Shown: piece by piece, positions 1 through 8,209 of the stretch
Numbering within the stretch: the stretch's first letter is position 1
Layout: every line of letters starts with the position of its first letter
Source: Thermoplasmatales archaeon
GTDB taxonomy: Archaea > Thermoplasmatota > Penumbrarchaeia > Penumbrarchaeales > Penumbrarchaeaceae
Reading direction: 5' to 3'
NCBI GenBank assembly: GCA_030595715.1
Contig: JAUVCN010000010.1
Coordinates: 1 to 44,419, forward strand
DNA: 44,419 nt
Translations under genes and position numbers: made by a program
The notes under the pieces: generated by a model
The model's database searches: none
What the model was told of the DNA's origin: nothing
The model's input: only the letters and a program-made list of their open reading frames with translations

Positions 1-202
1 CATCTGAAGATAGCTTGTTCATCTCCTCCTCATCCACTTCTTTCTTTTCCTCGATCCTTCCCATCAGTTCATCCATCTGATCATCCGATAGACCGAGCCT
101 TTCTTCCAGTATCATTATCAATCCGCTCTCATCCAGGGATATGAAACCGTCCGCTACTATCTTCTTCATGAATGAATAATAGATATACTCCTTTCTATCC
201 AT
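1..202 (-). CDS. Unidentified acidic helical protein (N-terminal part, runs off the window)
   Basis: The reading frame on the minus strand starts with ATG at 202 and stays open to the window edge, giving 67 residues. A strong ribosome binding site (GGAGGGTGA) lies just upstream of the ATG, which fixes the start. The visible part starts MDRKEYIYYSF, has no signal peptide and looks all-helical and acidic, with a DGFISLDE stretch and a run rich in Glu, Lys and Asp. This loosely recalls TerB-like or EF-hand-like helical domains, but I cannot assign a family. It is transcribed away from the sirtuin gene, so the 203-413 gap must hold divergent promoters. Confidence 0.7.
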   Translation of the reverse strand, partial: MDRKEYIYYSFMKKIVADGFISLDESGLIMILEERLGLSDDQMDELMGRIEEKKEVDEEEMNKLSSD

Positions 203-413
203 ATGTCACCCTCCTTTTCTATTATGATAAAATGAACGCAGAGATAAATTATTATCCCCTGGTCGATACATATGTGGAATAGATCATGGTATGTTCAAAA
301 CCCCTTGAGTCGTGGTGATAAGGGCGGTAAATGGATATATGATAGCAGTTCCATCGGATATTGGCAGATGATGAATGGAAATGGCTGATATGTGATGAGC
401 CCTATGAGTGCTG

Positions 414-1175
414 ATGCCGATGTCCGTGAATGGTGATATATATCTGGAAGCTGCAGGGGCTCTTCTCCGGGATCCTCCCTTCCTTGTATTGACCGGGGCA
501 GGTATTTCGGTAGAATCCGGTCTTCCCCCCTTCCGGGGTCCGGGAGGGATCTGGACCAGGTTCGATCCTGAAGAATATGGTCATATAGACACATTCGAAA
601 GCGACCCCGAAAAAGCCTGGGTCCTTCTCTGGGAGTTGATAAGAGGATCTCTACAGTGCGATCCAAATGAGGCCCACCTGGCATTGTCAAGACTCGAGAA
701 GAATGGGATCTCCGGGCCTATTGTGACCCAGAATGTTGATGGACTCCACAGAGCTGCCGGGTCTGTAGATGTCATAGACGTCCATGGTGATGCAAGGATG
801 ATCCTCTGTCCCGGTTGCGGGAATGGGGAGAGAGTGGATCCGGATTCCATAGGTACACTGAACAATATTTGTTCCTGTGGTTCCTACAAGAGGCCCGATA
901 TTGTGTTCTTTGGTGAACAATTGCCAGAGGAGAAGATAGAACGTGTATGGGACATCGCATCAAGTGGAAAGGACCTGCTTGTTATTGGGACCTCGGGTGT
1001 GGTCATGCCTGTTGCCCGGATCCCGTTCATCGTAAAGGCTTCCGGAGGGGTCGTGGTGGAGATCGACCCATATCCTGCTGATATGGCTGGAAGTGTGACC
1101 GATATTCTCATCAAGGAAAAGGCCGTAAACGGTATGATCAGGCTCGAAAGGTCGATTATGTCCCTACGGGGCTAG
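414..1175 (+). CDS. Sir2-family NAD-dependent protein deacylase
   Basis: A sirtuin removes acyl groups from protein lysines using NAD+; in archaea known targets include chromatin proteins such as Alba. The family motifs appear in order: GAGIS (about residues 28-32) for NAD binding, the PPFRG loop, TQNVDGLH (105-112), the catalytic His in DVHGD (about 124), a zinc site of two Cys pairs (CPGCG and CSCGS), then RPDIVFFGE and GTSG. Length (253 aa) is normal. The Tyr and Arg that mark desuccinylase-type class III sirtuins seem to be replaced by hydrophobic residues in the PEKAWVLLWEL segment, so deacetylation or another activity is more likely; this is my alignment by eye. Starts at GTG 408, ATG 414 or ATG 420 are possible, none with a strong ribosome binding site. 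It stands alone. Confidence 0.93.
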   Translation: MPMSVNGDIYLEAAGALLRDPPFLVLTGAGISVESGLPPFRGPGGIWTRFDPEEYGHIDTFESDPEKAWVLLWELIRGSLQCDPNEAHLALSRLEKNGISGPIVTQNVDGLHRAAGSVDVIDVHGDARMILCPGCGNGERVDPDSIGTLNNICSCGSYKRPDIVFFGEQLPEEKIERVWDIASSGKDLLVIGTSGVVMPVARIPFIVKASGGVVVEIDPYPADMAGSVTDILIKEKAVNGMIRLERSIMSLRG

Positions 1176-1190
1176 CTTTTTCCTAAAGGG

Positions 1191-1198
1191 TTTAAATA
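1191..1198 (+). promoter_or_regulatory. Probable TATA box for the 870-residue surface protein
   Basis: TTTAAATA is preceded by a purine run (AAAGGG) that fits a TFB recognition element. Transcription would start near 1221, leaving a 25-nt leader before the ATG at 1246. Called by pattern and spacing only. Confidence 0.45.
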
Positions 1199-1245
1199 AT
1201 CCAAACAGATTCTTCCACCATCCAAAAGTCAAGAGTGGTCCGAAC

Positions 1246-3858
1246 ATGAGATATTTGATCCCTACCCTGTCCTTCATCCTTCTTGTGATACCTTTGTCAC
1301 TGGTTATCATCGATCCTGTCAATGGTCTGGAGGAAGGTGATCTGATCACAAGGATCGATCTCGAAGACAGCGATGGAGGAATCACCCATGGTGGTGATAT
1401 GGATCGATGGGAATGGGGTATTCCCGGTCCAGGATCCACCGAGAATCCCGGGCCCGGATCATCGGGTGAAGGTGAAAGATGTTTGGGGTCTCCTCTCAAC
1501 GGAACCTATCAAGAAGGAACCAGGTCATATCTCGATGTTCCGGAGATCGACGTGCATGATCACAGATATATCACAGTTACATATCTCATATGGTTCGACC
1601 TTTCCTTTCTGGATGATGAAAAGAACAGTACAGGTATAGGTAATACATCGGACCATTTTCTGGTACAGGTCAGGAACGATCCGGGATCCTGGACCACCGT
1701 TATGAACCACTCCGGTTCATCCGGAGGGGATTGGGTAGATCAAAGGATAGATCTTTCATCATTCAACATAGAAAAGTTGATCTTGAGATTCCTTCTCGTT
1801 GACGTTGAAGACGGTTCTGTTGATAATGGTGTCTTTATCGATGAGATCATTATCGAAGGTATATTGAGACCAGTTGTTGAGATCGAACTCTCGGAACCTC
1901 CTGAAGTTCCCAGGTTCATACCAACATGGGGAATATCCCGGATTCATTTCACTGTACTGAACGAGGGGATGATGACCCCTTCCGATTCAGAGGTATCCCT
2001 TTTGATCCTTGGACCCCCGGGATGGGGCCCATTTACTACTTCCAAGCCCATTTCCTCTGAAAGGATCTCGACCGATCACCTGGACTGGGAACCCCTGATG
2101 GAAGGCAACTATGAACTGTACTTAAACCTGACAGTGGAAGGTTCCCTTGGATCTTCATATCATTATCCGGTAACTGCCATGGACACAGTCCTGTATGATG
2201 ACATGTCGAACGGCCTCGATCACTGGAGAATAGACACAGAGGAGGGTGATTCGACCTGGTTCATCGAGGATGTAACTCCTGGACCTTCGACCACATCAGG
2301 TGAGGGTCATTTGCGGTTTGGATCGCCCGGTGGATCCGGGACATCGATCGGTTTTTCCGGAAATACCCACTCATACATCACCAGTCCGCTGATAGACCTG
2401 AGATTCATGGATAATGCCTATCTTTACATCCAGCATAGCTTTGGTTTCATCGGAGAACAGGGTAGTTGTGGTGGATCGGTCAAGGCTGTTGACCCCACCG
2501 GAAACTGGGTGACGCTTGAGTCGGACCAACCACATACCAGGATACTTAAGGAGGGGATATCCGGTCCGTTGGAGGGAGAGCACGCATTCCAGGGAGATAG
2601 GGACTGGTACCAGATAGGTTTCGATCTTGATGCGTTGATAGGCGATCATACCAGGCTAAGGTTCATTGTATCATCGGGTGAGACCGGGGAAGGAAGGGGT
2701 TGGTGGATAGATGATATCTTTGTAACAGGGGAGGGGGCGGACCCATTCGATACCGATCCTCCCGAACCTGTTCAAGGGATCAAAGTTGAGATCATCGATG
2801 AAGGTTGGGTGGAGGTGGAATGGACCCCTTCCTTTGCTCTTGATCTCGCTTATTACAATGTATATGTTGGTACCGGATCGGACGGGATCCTCAATACCGA
2901 TCTTCGGGTCCAGTTACAAGCTGAAAACGATACAGTGGTATCCTTCATGGACCTCGATCCTGAATTGTCATACTGGGTGGCAGTGACCGCAGTGGACAGA
3001 AGCGGTAATGAGGATCGTTCGGTGGATGTCATCAGGTTCACTCCATCTACAGGATCCGGGGATCAGGACCCTGTTGCCATAGCAAGGATCGTTGGAAGCA
3101 ATTATGGTGATATCGGTGATGAGTTCATATTGAACGGTTCCTCTTCTTTTGATCCTGACGGGGTTATTATCTCCTATATCTGGGACCTTCCGGATGGTTC
3201 CAGACTTGAAGGTAAGCAGGTAAGATGGAAAAGCAGCATATCCGGTGATGGCCTGGTAGTAACCTTGACCGTTCAAGATACCTCGGGGGGAATCGGGACA
3301 ACGAACGTCACTTTGAACATCAAGGATAGGGAGAATACGGATCTTCAGACCGAGGACCTGTACTCTTTCATTCTGTGCATGTCGCCGATCATCGTATCAT
3401 TGATAGTGATAGTGATACTCGTTGCATGGTTCAGACGATCAAGACAGAAGAAGATCAGAAGGCAACTCCTCAGAATGGGACTTGATGCCGACCCGTCCCA
3501 TGAGTATGTTCATGCAGAGATAATCGACACTTCCAGCAAGCAAACCAGAGGGTCGAGTGAAAAGAAGATAATGGATCTTGTACCAGTCCATACGATCCAC
3601 AGCCATAGATCCAAAAGTAAGGATAAGGAGAGACCTGTGGAGCCAAAGAAGGCTGCACCGCTAAAGAGCGTTCACAGGGAGGAAGCTGTTACCGATCGAA
3701 GTAAAGAGATACCCAGGGAGAAGGAGGTGTCCGCACTGGTCGAATGCCCTTTTTGTGGTAACTCCTTCAAGGCATCGGTCAACCGGGAGAAATTGATGTC
3801 GGGCGAACCTTTCGATATCAAATGTTCCAATTGTGGGCGATCCGGTCAGGTCGGTTGA
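1246..3858 (+). CDS. Large membrane-anchored surface protein with FN3 and PKD domains and a cytoplasmic zinc ribbon
   Basis: The 870-residue protein has a signal peptide (about 1-27), two jelly-roll modules that look MAM-like (about 32-207 and 316-502, each ending in a [VW]-[FI]-I-D-[DE]-I-type strand), a fibronectin type III domain (about 510-605), a PKD domain (about 610-698, with the SSSFDPDG signature), and one membrane helix (about 708-730) followed by basic residues. The last ~140 residues should lie in the cytoplasm. They begin basic and end in a zinc ribbon with CPFC and CSNC pairs (about 834-865). The outer part should bind proteins or sugars; the inner ribbon is unusual for such an anchor. 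Several N-glycosylation sequons are visible. No catalytic residues are recognised, so the function is unknown. Confidence 0.85.
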   Translation: MRYLIPTLSFILLVIPLSLVIIDPVNGLEEGDLITRIDLEDSDGGITHGGDMDRWEWGIPGPGSTENPGPGSSGEGERCLGSPLNGTYQEGTRSYLDVPEIDVHDHRYITVTYLIWFDLSFLDDEKNSTGIGNTSDHFLVQVRNDPGSWTTVMNHSGSSGGDWVDQRIDLSSFNIEKLILRFLLVDVEDGSVDNGVFIDEIIIEGILRPVVEIELSEPPEVPRFIPTWGISRIHFTVLNEGMMTPSDSEVSLLILGPPGWGPFTTSKPISSERISTDHLDWEPLMEGNYELYLNLTVEGSLGSSYHYPVTAMDTVLYDDMSNGLDHWRIDTEEGDSTWFIEDVTPGPSTTSGEGHLRFGSPGGSGTSIGFSGNTHSYITSPLIDLRFMDNAYLYIQHSFGFIGEQGSCGGSVKAVDPTGNWVTLESDQPHTRILKEGISGPLEGEHAFQGDRDWYQIGFDLDALIGDHTRLRFIVSSGETGEGRGWWIDDIFVTGEGADPFDTDPPEPVQGIKVEIIDEGWVEVEWTPSFALDLAYYNVYVGTGSDGILNTDLRVQLQAENDTVVSFMDLDPELSYWVAVTAVDRSGNEDRSVDVIRFTPSTGSGDQDPVAIARIVGSNYGDIGDEFILNGSSSFDPDGVIISYIWDLPDGSRLEGKQVRWKSSISGDGLVVTLTVQDTSGGIGTTNVTLNIKDRENTDLQTEDLYSFILCMSPIIVSLIVIVILVAWFRRSRQKKIRRQLLRMGLDADPSHEYVHAEIIDTSSKQTRGSSEKKIMDLVPVHTIHSHRSKSKDKERPVEPKKAAPLKSVHREEAVTDRSKEIPREKEVSALVECPFCGNSFKASVNREKLMSGEPFDIKCSNCGRSGQVG

Positions 3859-4103
3859 ATCTTTCACTATCCGGTTGAATGCAAGATCGATGATATCATA
3901 TTGTTCTATACATGTGATAAAGATGTCAAGATCAACGCGATAGCTGATGTAAAGGATCTTTTCGGGAAAGCTGTGAGTTTTACAGTAGGTATCGAATCAA
4001 GGACAATAAAGGACAAGACATTCGGGAATAAGATCGACCGGTTTGTGAAAGAAGTAATGAATTGGAGATATTTCTACTGGTCGAATCGGTCCTTATCTGA
4101 TGT

Positions 4104-4913
4104 TCACATCAGCTCTCCTTTGATGGAAATCATCTCTTTGATCAAAGGAGTATCCTTGCCGGATAAAGTTATGGCCTCTTCGGCGATCCGGATCATTCCA
4201 CCACAGCAGGGAACCTCCATCGTGGCCACGGTGACCGATTTGATCCTATTCTGTTTGATGATCTCGGAAAGCTTCTCGATGTATGCTCCGGAATCATCCA
4301 GCTTAGGACAGCCCATAGCCACGGTCTTTCCGTGGATGAGCTGTGAGTGGAGGTTTGGATTGGCGGCCGCGACACAGTCAGCCAACAGGAGTAGATGTGA
4401 GTTGTCGAAGAAAGGGGCCTTGGGGTGGAGCAGATGGATCTGGACGGGCCACTGTCTGAGCGCGGATGGTAGATCTCCATCTCCGGATCCAACATCATGG
4501 GGGGCCTCGATTACGGTCATCTCTGTTCCAGGACATCCACACGGAGCCTCTTCATCCATATCCGGAAGGGAGATCCCTTTTTCTTCAAGGACCTCAACTG
4601 CTATGTTGAAATATCTGGTCTGAGCGTGGTCTTTCAGATGTTTCAGATGCGCTTTGATAACATTTGGGCCTGCCTTGACAATATTTTCCATGGTAACCCT
4701 TTCATCATATTCCTCGGCCTCCCTTTCGATCGTAGATATCGCACCCTGAGGGCAGGTTCCTATACATGCACCGAGTCCATCACAGAAGATATCCGAGATG
4801 AGATGGGCCTTGTCATCAATTATTTGCAAGGCTCCCTCAGGACAGTCGGGGATGCATTCTCCGCAGCCATTGCATTTTACATGATCGATATGTATGATCT
4901 GTCTAATTGCCAT
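4104..4913 (-). CDS. Ferredoxin-domain iron-sulfur protein with a cysteine-rich C-terminal domain
   Basis: Residues about 1-60 carry two [4Fe-4S] motifs (CNGCGECIPDCP and CDGLGACIGTCP), i.e. a bacterial-type ferredoxin domain. The remaining ~200 residues hold more conserved-looking cysteines: CGC (about 123-125), GCPKLDD and VPCCGG near the C terminus, which may bind another cluster or act as a redox site. The protein is soluble and 269 aa long. The start is ATG 4913, chosen because GGTGATCC sits just upstream; a TTG start four codons earlier would place this site inside the gene. It lies downstream of the HxlR regulator and beside the oxygen-defence genes, so a role in electron transfer under redox stress is likely. 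I recognise the architecture but not a biochemically defined family. Confidence 0.85.
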   Translation of the reverse strand: MAIRQIIHIDHVKCNGCGECIPDCPEGALQIIDDKAHLISDIFCDGLGACIGTCPQGAISTIEREAEEYDERVTMENIVKAGPNVIKAHLKHLKDHAQTRYFNIAVEVLEEKGISLPDMDEEAPCGCPGTEMTVIEAPHDVGSGDGDLPSALRQWPVQIHLLHPKAPFFDNSHLLLLADCVAAANPNLHSQLIHGKTVAMGCPKLDDSGAYIEKLSEIIKQNRIKSVTVATMEVPCCGGMIRIAEEAITLSGKDTPLIKEMISIKGELM

Positions 4914-4935
4914 CGGGATCACCAAGGTATCTTTT

Positions 4936-4968
4936 GTATACTGTGTAGATATTGGTTTTTATATTAAT
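4936..4968 (-). promoter_or_regulatory. Promoter of the ferredoxin-domain gene with a GTATAC motif
   Basis: On the minus strand a TATA-like TTAATATAAAAA stretch (about 4953-4965) would place transcription start near 4933. The palindrome GTATAC (4936-4941) sits at that point, with a GATACC just downstream. The same GTATAC and GATAC words occur in the promoter of the neighbouring HxlR gene, suggesting a shared operator. Inferred by eye from two sites. Confidence 0.35.
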
Positions 4969-5060
4969 ACTTGAGAGTTTCTGAAAGGATACCATGAGGT
5001 GATCTTTCGTTCTTTCATGGAATAGAGGGCCATATACAGTCCTAACTGGAAAGGTCTCGA

Positions 5061-5420
5061 TCACAAGGTGCAATCTTTACAATCGAGCCTCTCACAGACC
5101 TTGTTATCGACCTTCCATTTCAGGGACCACTCCTTGATATCCTGAATTACCTTGATGAATTCGAATCCCATCTGAGTAAGGGTGTAATCGGTCCTGACCG
5201 GAAAACTGGAAGTATCTATCCTCTTTGTAATGAATTGGTCCCTTTCCAATTCCTTGAGCCTGGTGGAGAGTACCTTGGGTGTGATCTCCCTGAGGCTTTT
5301 CTTGATCTCATTGTATCTCTTGGGTCCTCCGCCACCCCGATACAGTTCCAGCAGGATCACCATCGTCCACTTCTTTGCGACCATATCCACTGTTTTGTAT
5401 ACCGTGCATTGATCATCCAT
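5061..5420 (-). CDS. HxlR-family winged-helix regulator, probably thiol-sensing
   Basis: The 119-residue protein matches HxlR (DUF24/MarR-like) regulators: KWTMVILLELYRGG begins the DNA-binding domain, followed by RYNEIKKSLREITPKVLSTRLKEL split across helices 2 and 3, and a wing (RIDTSSFPVRTDYTLT). Two features suggest redox sensing: Cys5 close to the N terminus, where YodB and related HxlR sensors carry their reactive cysteine, and a C-terminal cluster ending CERLDCKDC. ATG 5420 is preferred to ATG 5429 because the TATA box is 26-29 nt upstream, which would make the mRNA nearly leaderless. It probably controls itself and the ferredoxin-domain gene next to it. The Cys role is inference. Confidence 0.9.
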   Translation of the reverse strand: MDDQCTVYKTVDMVAKKWTMVILLELYRGGGGPKRYNEIKKSLREITPKVLSTRLKELERDQFITKRIDTSSFPVRTDYTLTQMGFEFIKVIQDIKEWSLKWKVDNKVCERLDCKDCTL

Positions 5421-5431
5421 TGCTTCCATTC

Positions 5432-5463
5432 AGATACTGTATACTATATATAATTAAGTATCT
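5432..5463. promoter_or_regulatory. HxlR promoter and probable autoregulatory operator
   Basis: A perfect 7-bp inverted repeat, AGATACT (5432-5438) and AGTATCT (5457-5463), flanks the TATA box of the HxlR gene (TATATATAA, 5445-5453 on the plus strand). A GTATAC palindrome lies at 5439-5444. A dimeric regulator bound here would cover the TATA box and block transcription. HxlR proteins are known to bind inverted repeats in their own promoters. Confidence 0.5.
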
Positions 5464-5580
5464 TTTTGGAACTTGATATTGAAAGTATAGTGTGGGGGGA
5501 CAAGAACATGTCAAGGGAACAGTTTCCTGCCAGTATTGTGAAAAGGACGTCTCTGATATTATTGGATGACAGAATAGAAA

Positions 5581-5612
5581 ATAAAAAATTTGGGAGCCCA
5601 TTTCGGGCTCCC
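5581..5612 (-). terminator. Hairpin and T-run terminator after rubrerythrin
   Basis: A perfect 8-bp GC-rich stem (GGGAGCCC and GGGCTCCC, 5592-5599 and 5605-5612) with a 5-nt loop is followed on the minus strand by AAATTTTTTAT. It lies 11 nt past the rubrerythrin stop codon and ends the five-gene redox operon. Confidence 0.8.
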
Positions 5613-5623
5613 GATGTTCTATA

Positions 5624-6199
5624 TCACCAATTCTCGGCTATAACCTCGAAATAGGCTTTGGGATGAGCACATGCTGGACATTTTTCAGGTGGTTCATACC
5701 CATCGTAAATATATCCACAGTTGATGCATCTCCATGTGACCTTCTCTGCCTTCTTGAACGCTGTGCCGTTATTGAGATTTTCGAGAAGTCCCAGGTATCT
5801 CTTTTCATGCTGTTTTTCCGCAACCGCAATGGATCTCATGACAGCTGCAACCTCTGGAAATCCTTCATTTTCCGCGATCTGGGCAAAATCCGGATACATG
5901 TGCACATGTTCATGGTTCTCACCGGCAGCAGATCCCTTCAGGTTCTCTGCAGTTGTTCCTATCACACCTGCCGGGAAAGCGGCTGTGATCTCGACATCGC
6001 CTCCCTCGAGGAATTTGAACAGCTGTTTCGCATGTTGACCCTCGTTGTCCGCTGTCTCCAGGAAAACATATGATATCTGGACATATCCTTCTTTCTTCGC
6101 CTGCTTCGAGAAGAATGTATAGCGGTTCCTCGCCTGAGATTCTCCCGCAAAAGCGGTGAGTATGTTCTTTTCCGTTTCCGTTCCTTTCAAACTCTTCAT
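5624..6199 (-). CDS. rbr: Rubrerythrin
   Basis: Rubrerythrin reduces hydrogen peroxide to water in the cytoplasm with electrons from rubredoxin or a related donor. The N-terminal ferritin-like four-helix domain has the di-iron ligands in FAGESQARNRY, ETADNEGQHA, ENEGFPEVA and AEKQHEKRY. The C-terminal rubredoxin-like domain has CINCGYIYDG and CPACAHP. Length (191 aa) is normal. The ATG at 6199 is preceded by GAGGTG. It is the last gene of the operon flavin reductase - flavodiiron protein - redoxin - FTR-rubredoxin - rubrerythrin, 30 nt behind the FTR gene, and is followed by a strong terminator. Confidence 0.97.
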   Translation of the reverse strand: MKSLKGTETEKNILTAFAGESQARNRYTFFSKQAKKEGYVQISYVFLETADNEGQHAKQLFKFLEGGDVEITAAFPAGVIGTTAENLKGSAAGENHEHVHMYPDFAQIAENEGFPEVAAVMRSIAVAEKQHEKRYLGLLENLNNGTAFKKAEKVTWRCINCGYIYDGYEPPEKCPACAHPKAYFEVIAENW

Positions 6200-6229
6200 T
6201 TTTTCACCTCGATCATCTATGAAACATTA

Positions 6230-6745
6230 TCACATGAATCTCTCGAACCTTTCCTTACCAACCTTGCATATGGGGCATTTGGCAGGAGGTTCTTCCCTTG
6301 CACAGAGGTACCCGCAGACCCTGCATCTCCAGACTGGTAATGATAGAGAGGTTGGTAGCACGGCCTCCTCACTCGCATGAAATTGTGATCTACTTTCCCT
6401 CTCCGGTCTTCTATCGGGGATGGGACGTGCCTTTTCTTTCCCTGAAACAATATCATCCGATACGTATAGAGCGCAGTAACATGCTCCGAACTCTGCAAGG
6501 TCGGGATCTCGATAATCACATGGACATATGATATCCAGGTCCTCCTCTTTGTCACCATTGGATAGGCGGCAGGGGCATGCCCAGTGACCATATCTTTTCT
6601 CGTTGTAAAGGAGGCCGAATACGAGGTCCCTGGTGAATTCCTCATCAGGGTTAAGGTGGTAACCACCTGCCTCTGTATCCTTTATCAGCTTCTGGATTGC
6701 AATATCTACCTCTTCATCAGAGACGTTGATATCCTCTTCAGGCAT
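6230..6745 (-). CDS. Ferredoxin:thioredoxin reductase catalytic domain fused to a rubredoxin-like domain
   Basis: The N-terminal ~110 residues match the catalytic chain of ferredoxin:thioredoxin reductase: ACPCR, CPCDYRD and GACYCALYV hold the six cysteines that bind the [4Fe-4S] cluster and form the active disulfide. The spacings (14 and 12 residues) differ from the plant/cyanobacterial pattern but look like archaeal forms. After a polar linker comes a short rubredoxin-like domain (CRVCGYL and CPICKVG). A fused rubredoxin is known for the disulfide reductase of Methanosarcina, where electrons pass through the cluster to a disulfide protein. ATG 6745 has GGAGG upstream and overlaps the end of the redoxin gene by 8 bp, indicating translational coupling; the redoxin is the obvious substrate candidate. 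Confidence 0.92.
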   Translation of the reverse strand: MPEEDINVSDEEVDIAIQKLIKDTEAGGYHLNPDEEFTRDLVFGLLYNEKRYGHWACPCRLSNGDKEEDLDIICPCDYRDPDLAEFGACYCALYVSDDIVSGKEKARPIPDRRPERESRSQFHASEEAVLPTSLSLPVWRCRVCGYLCAREEPPAKCPICKVGKERFERFM

Positions 6746-7022
6746 TATCAAAAGCCTCCTTGATGTCATCTTCCTGGTAGCCCACGATACATTTATCGTT
6801 GTTGATGACCAGGGTGGGGAATGAGCATCTGGGGTTCCATTTCCTTATTTCCATTTCCACCTCGTCCCTGGCCTTCCTGTCCAGCTGGTCAACGAATATG
6901 TAACTGTAGTCTATCTCGAGATCAGTTAGAAGTTTCTTCGTCCGCTTGCACCAGACACAGGTACTGAGTGCAAAGAGAACAACCTTGCCCTTGTCCTTTC
7001 CTTCAACATGTTCATATTCCAT
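6738..7022 (-). CDS. Glutaredoxin-like redoxin with a CVWC active site
   Basis: This 94-residue protein has a thioredoxin fold: a beta strand (VVLFAL) leads into [13 protein letters not shown] with the redox-active CVWC pair, followed by a central FVDQL strand and the cis-Pro loop SFPTLVI. It resembles glutaredoxin/NrdH-type redoxins. The start is ATG 7022, with GGTGAT directly upstream and only 4 nt from the end of the flavodiiron gene; a longer frame to 7124 would overlap that gene heavily. Tight coupling with the FTR-rubredoxin gene suggests that FTR reduces this redoxin, which would then pass electrons to a peroxidase or to oxidised proteins. The partnership is inferred from context. Confidence 0.9.
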   Translation of the reverse strand: MEYEHVEGKDKGKVVLFALSTCVWCKRTKKLLTDLEIDYSYIFVDQLDRKARDEVEMEIRKWNPRCSFPTLVINNDKCIVGYQEDDIKEAFDNA

Positions 7023-7026
7023 ATTA

Positions 7027-8208
7027 TCACCTTTCTCGATACCGATCTCCAAGCTCTCTTCCCATCTGCTTGACCTTTTCCAGCTCGTCCTCGTCAGGTA
7101 TATATTTGATCCTGATGAACTCAAGGGGTATTTCCCATTTCATTTCCTTCATGATCTCCTCTATCTGACCTATGGATTGGCCACCCCAGCCGTATGACCC
7201 GAAGGCCATACCGGCCCTATCCTTGGGCCATAGGCCCTTCAGATATGTTAGAAACGCGCCCATTGAGGGGAGCATATTGTTATTCAGGGTAGGAGATCCG
7301 ATAAGTATTAATTTGGTTGAAAGAACATCTGTCATTACATCGGATATGTCGGTTGATTTCAGACATCTCATGGAAACATGGAAGCCGGATTCCAGCAAAC
7401 CCTCTTTCAGTTTATGTGCCATTTTTCGGGTGGAATCCCACATGGTGTCGTAGACGATAAGCGCTTTGTTCTCGGTCTGGTGGGTTGCCCATTTCCTGTA
7501 CTTCTGAAGCAGTTTTGGAATATGGGAACGCCAGATGATCCCATGGCTCGGTCCTATCATATCAACATCCAGGGTTTCAACGACATCCAGAGCCTTCACT
7601 ACCTGAGGACCGAAGGGTAGAACGATATTTGCATAATATTTTGCAGCTTCTTCCCATATGATGTCCTGACCCACCTCATCGTCGAATCTCTCCGATGTTG
7701 CGAGATGTTGACCGAATGCATCGTTGGGGAGGAGAAGTTTATCCTCTGCAACATATGTGACCATGGAATCAGGCCAATGGACCATGGGGATGCTGACGAA
7801 GTGGAGGGTCCTCTTGCCGATATTCAGGGTATCTCCGGTCTTTACTACCTGGAGGTCCCAATCCTCTTTGTAGTGCCTCTTCAGACCTTTTTCACCATTT
7901 TCAGATGTGATTATCTTTGCATTTGTTGCGATCTTCAACAACTTTGGCAATCCACCGGTGTGGTCCATCTCGACATGATTGGAAACTATGTAATCGATCT
8001 TTGAGGGGTCAACTACCGCCTCGATCCGTGCAAGCATCTCATCGAAAAGATAATGTTTGACGGTATCCACCAGGGTGATCTTTTCGTCAATGATCAGATA
8101 AGCGTTGTATGTGGAACCTCTCTGGGTCTTGTATCCGTGAAAATCTCTCAAGTCCCAATCGATCCCTCCCACCCAGAATATTCCTGGTTTTATCTCAATT
8201 CGGTCCAT
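7027..8208 (-). CDS. fprA: Flavodiiron protein (A-type; F420H2 oxidase or rubredoxin:oxygen oxidoreductase)
   Basis: The protein (393 aa) reduces O2 to water, or NO to N2O, at a di-iron centre. The N-terminal metallo-beta-lactamase-like domain has the ligand motif SNHVEMDHTGG and later His and Asp ligands (VHWPDS, PNDAFG, GPSHG). The C-terminal flavodoxin domain binds FMN (ALIVYDTMWDSTRKMA, IGSPTLNNN, FGSYGWGG). In methanogens and relatives the donor is F420H2; in other anaerobes it is rubredoxin. A rubredoxin gene lies in the next operon, so the donor is open. ATG 8208 is chosen because AAGGAGGAG precedes it; a start at 8238 would lose this site and overlap the flavin reductase gene. Confidence 0.96.
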   Translation of the reverse strand: MDRIEIKPGIFWVGGIDWDLRDFHGYKTQRGSTYNAYLIIDEKITLVDTVKHYLFDEMLARIEAVVDPSKIDYIVSNHVEMDHTGGLPKLLKIATNAKIITSENGEKGLKRHYKEDWDLQVVKTGDTLNIGKRTLHFVSIPMVHWPDSMVTYVAEDKLLLPNDAFGQHLATSERFDDEVGQDIIWEEAAKYYANIVLPFGPQVVKALDVVETLDVDMIGPSHGIIWRSHIPKLLQKYRKWATHQTENKALIVYDTMWDSTRKMAHKLKEGLLESGFHVSMRCLKSTDISDVMTDVLSTKLILIGSPTLNNNMLPSMGAFLTYLKGLWPKDRAGMAFGSYGWGGQSIGQIEEIMKEMKWEIPLEFIRIKYIPDEDELEKVKQMGRELGDRYRER

Positions 8209-8209
8209 C

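Noticed and set aside
3859-4103. A plus-strand frame starting at 3901 and reaching 4623, opposite the ferredoxin-domain gene
   Set aside because: It has no ribosome binding site and most of it is the complement of a well-supported Fe-S protein. The 245-bp gap itself shows no convincing gene.
4980-5060. CCATGA/TCATGG hairpin after the HxlR gene as a terminator
   Set aside because: Short stem, large loop and no T-run on the minus strand.
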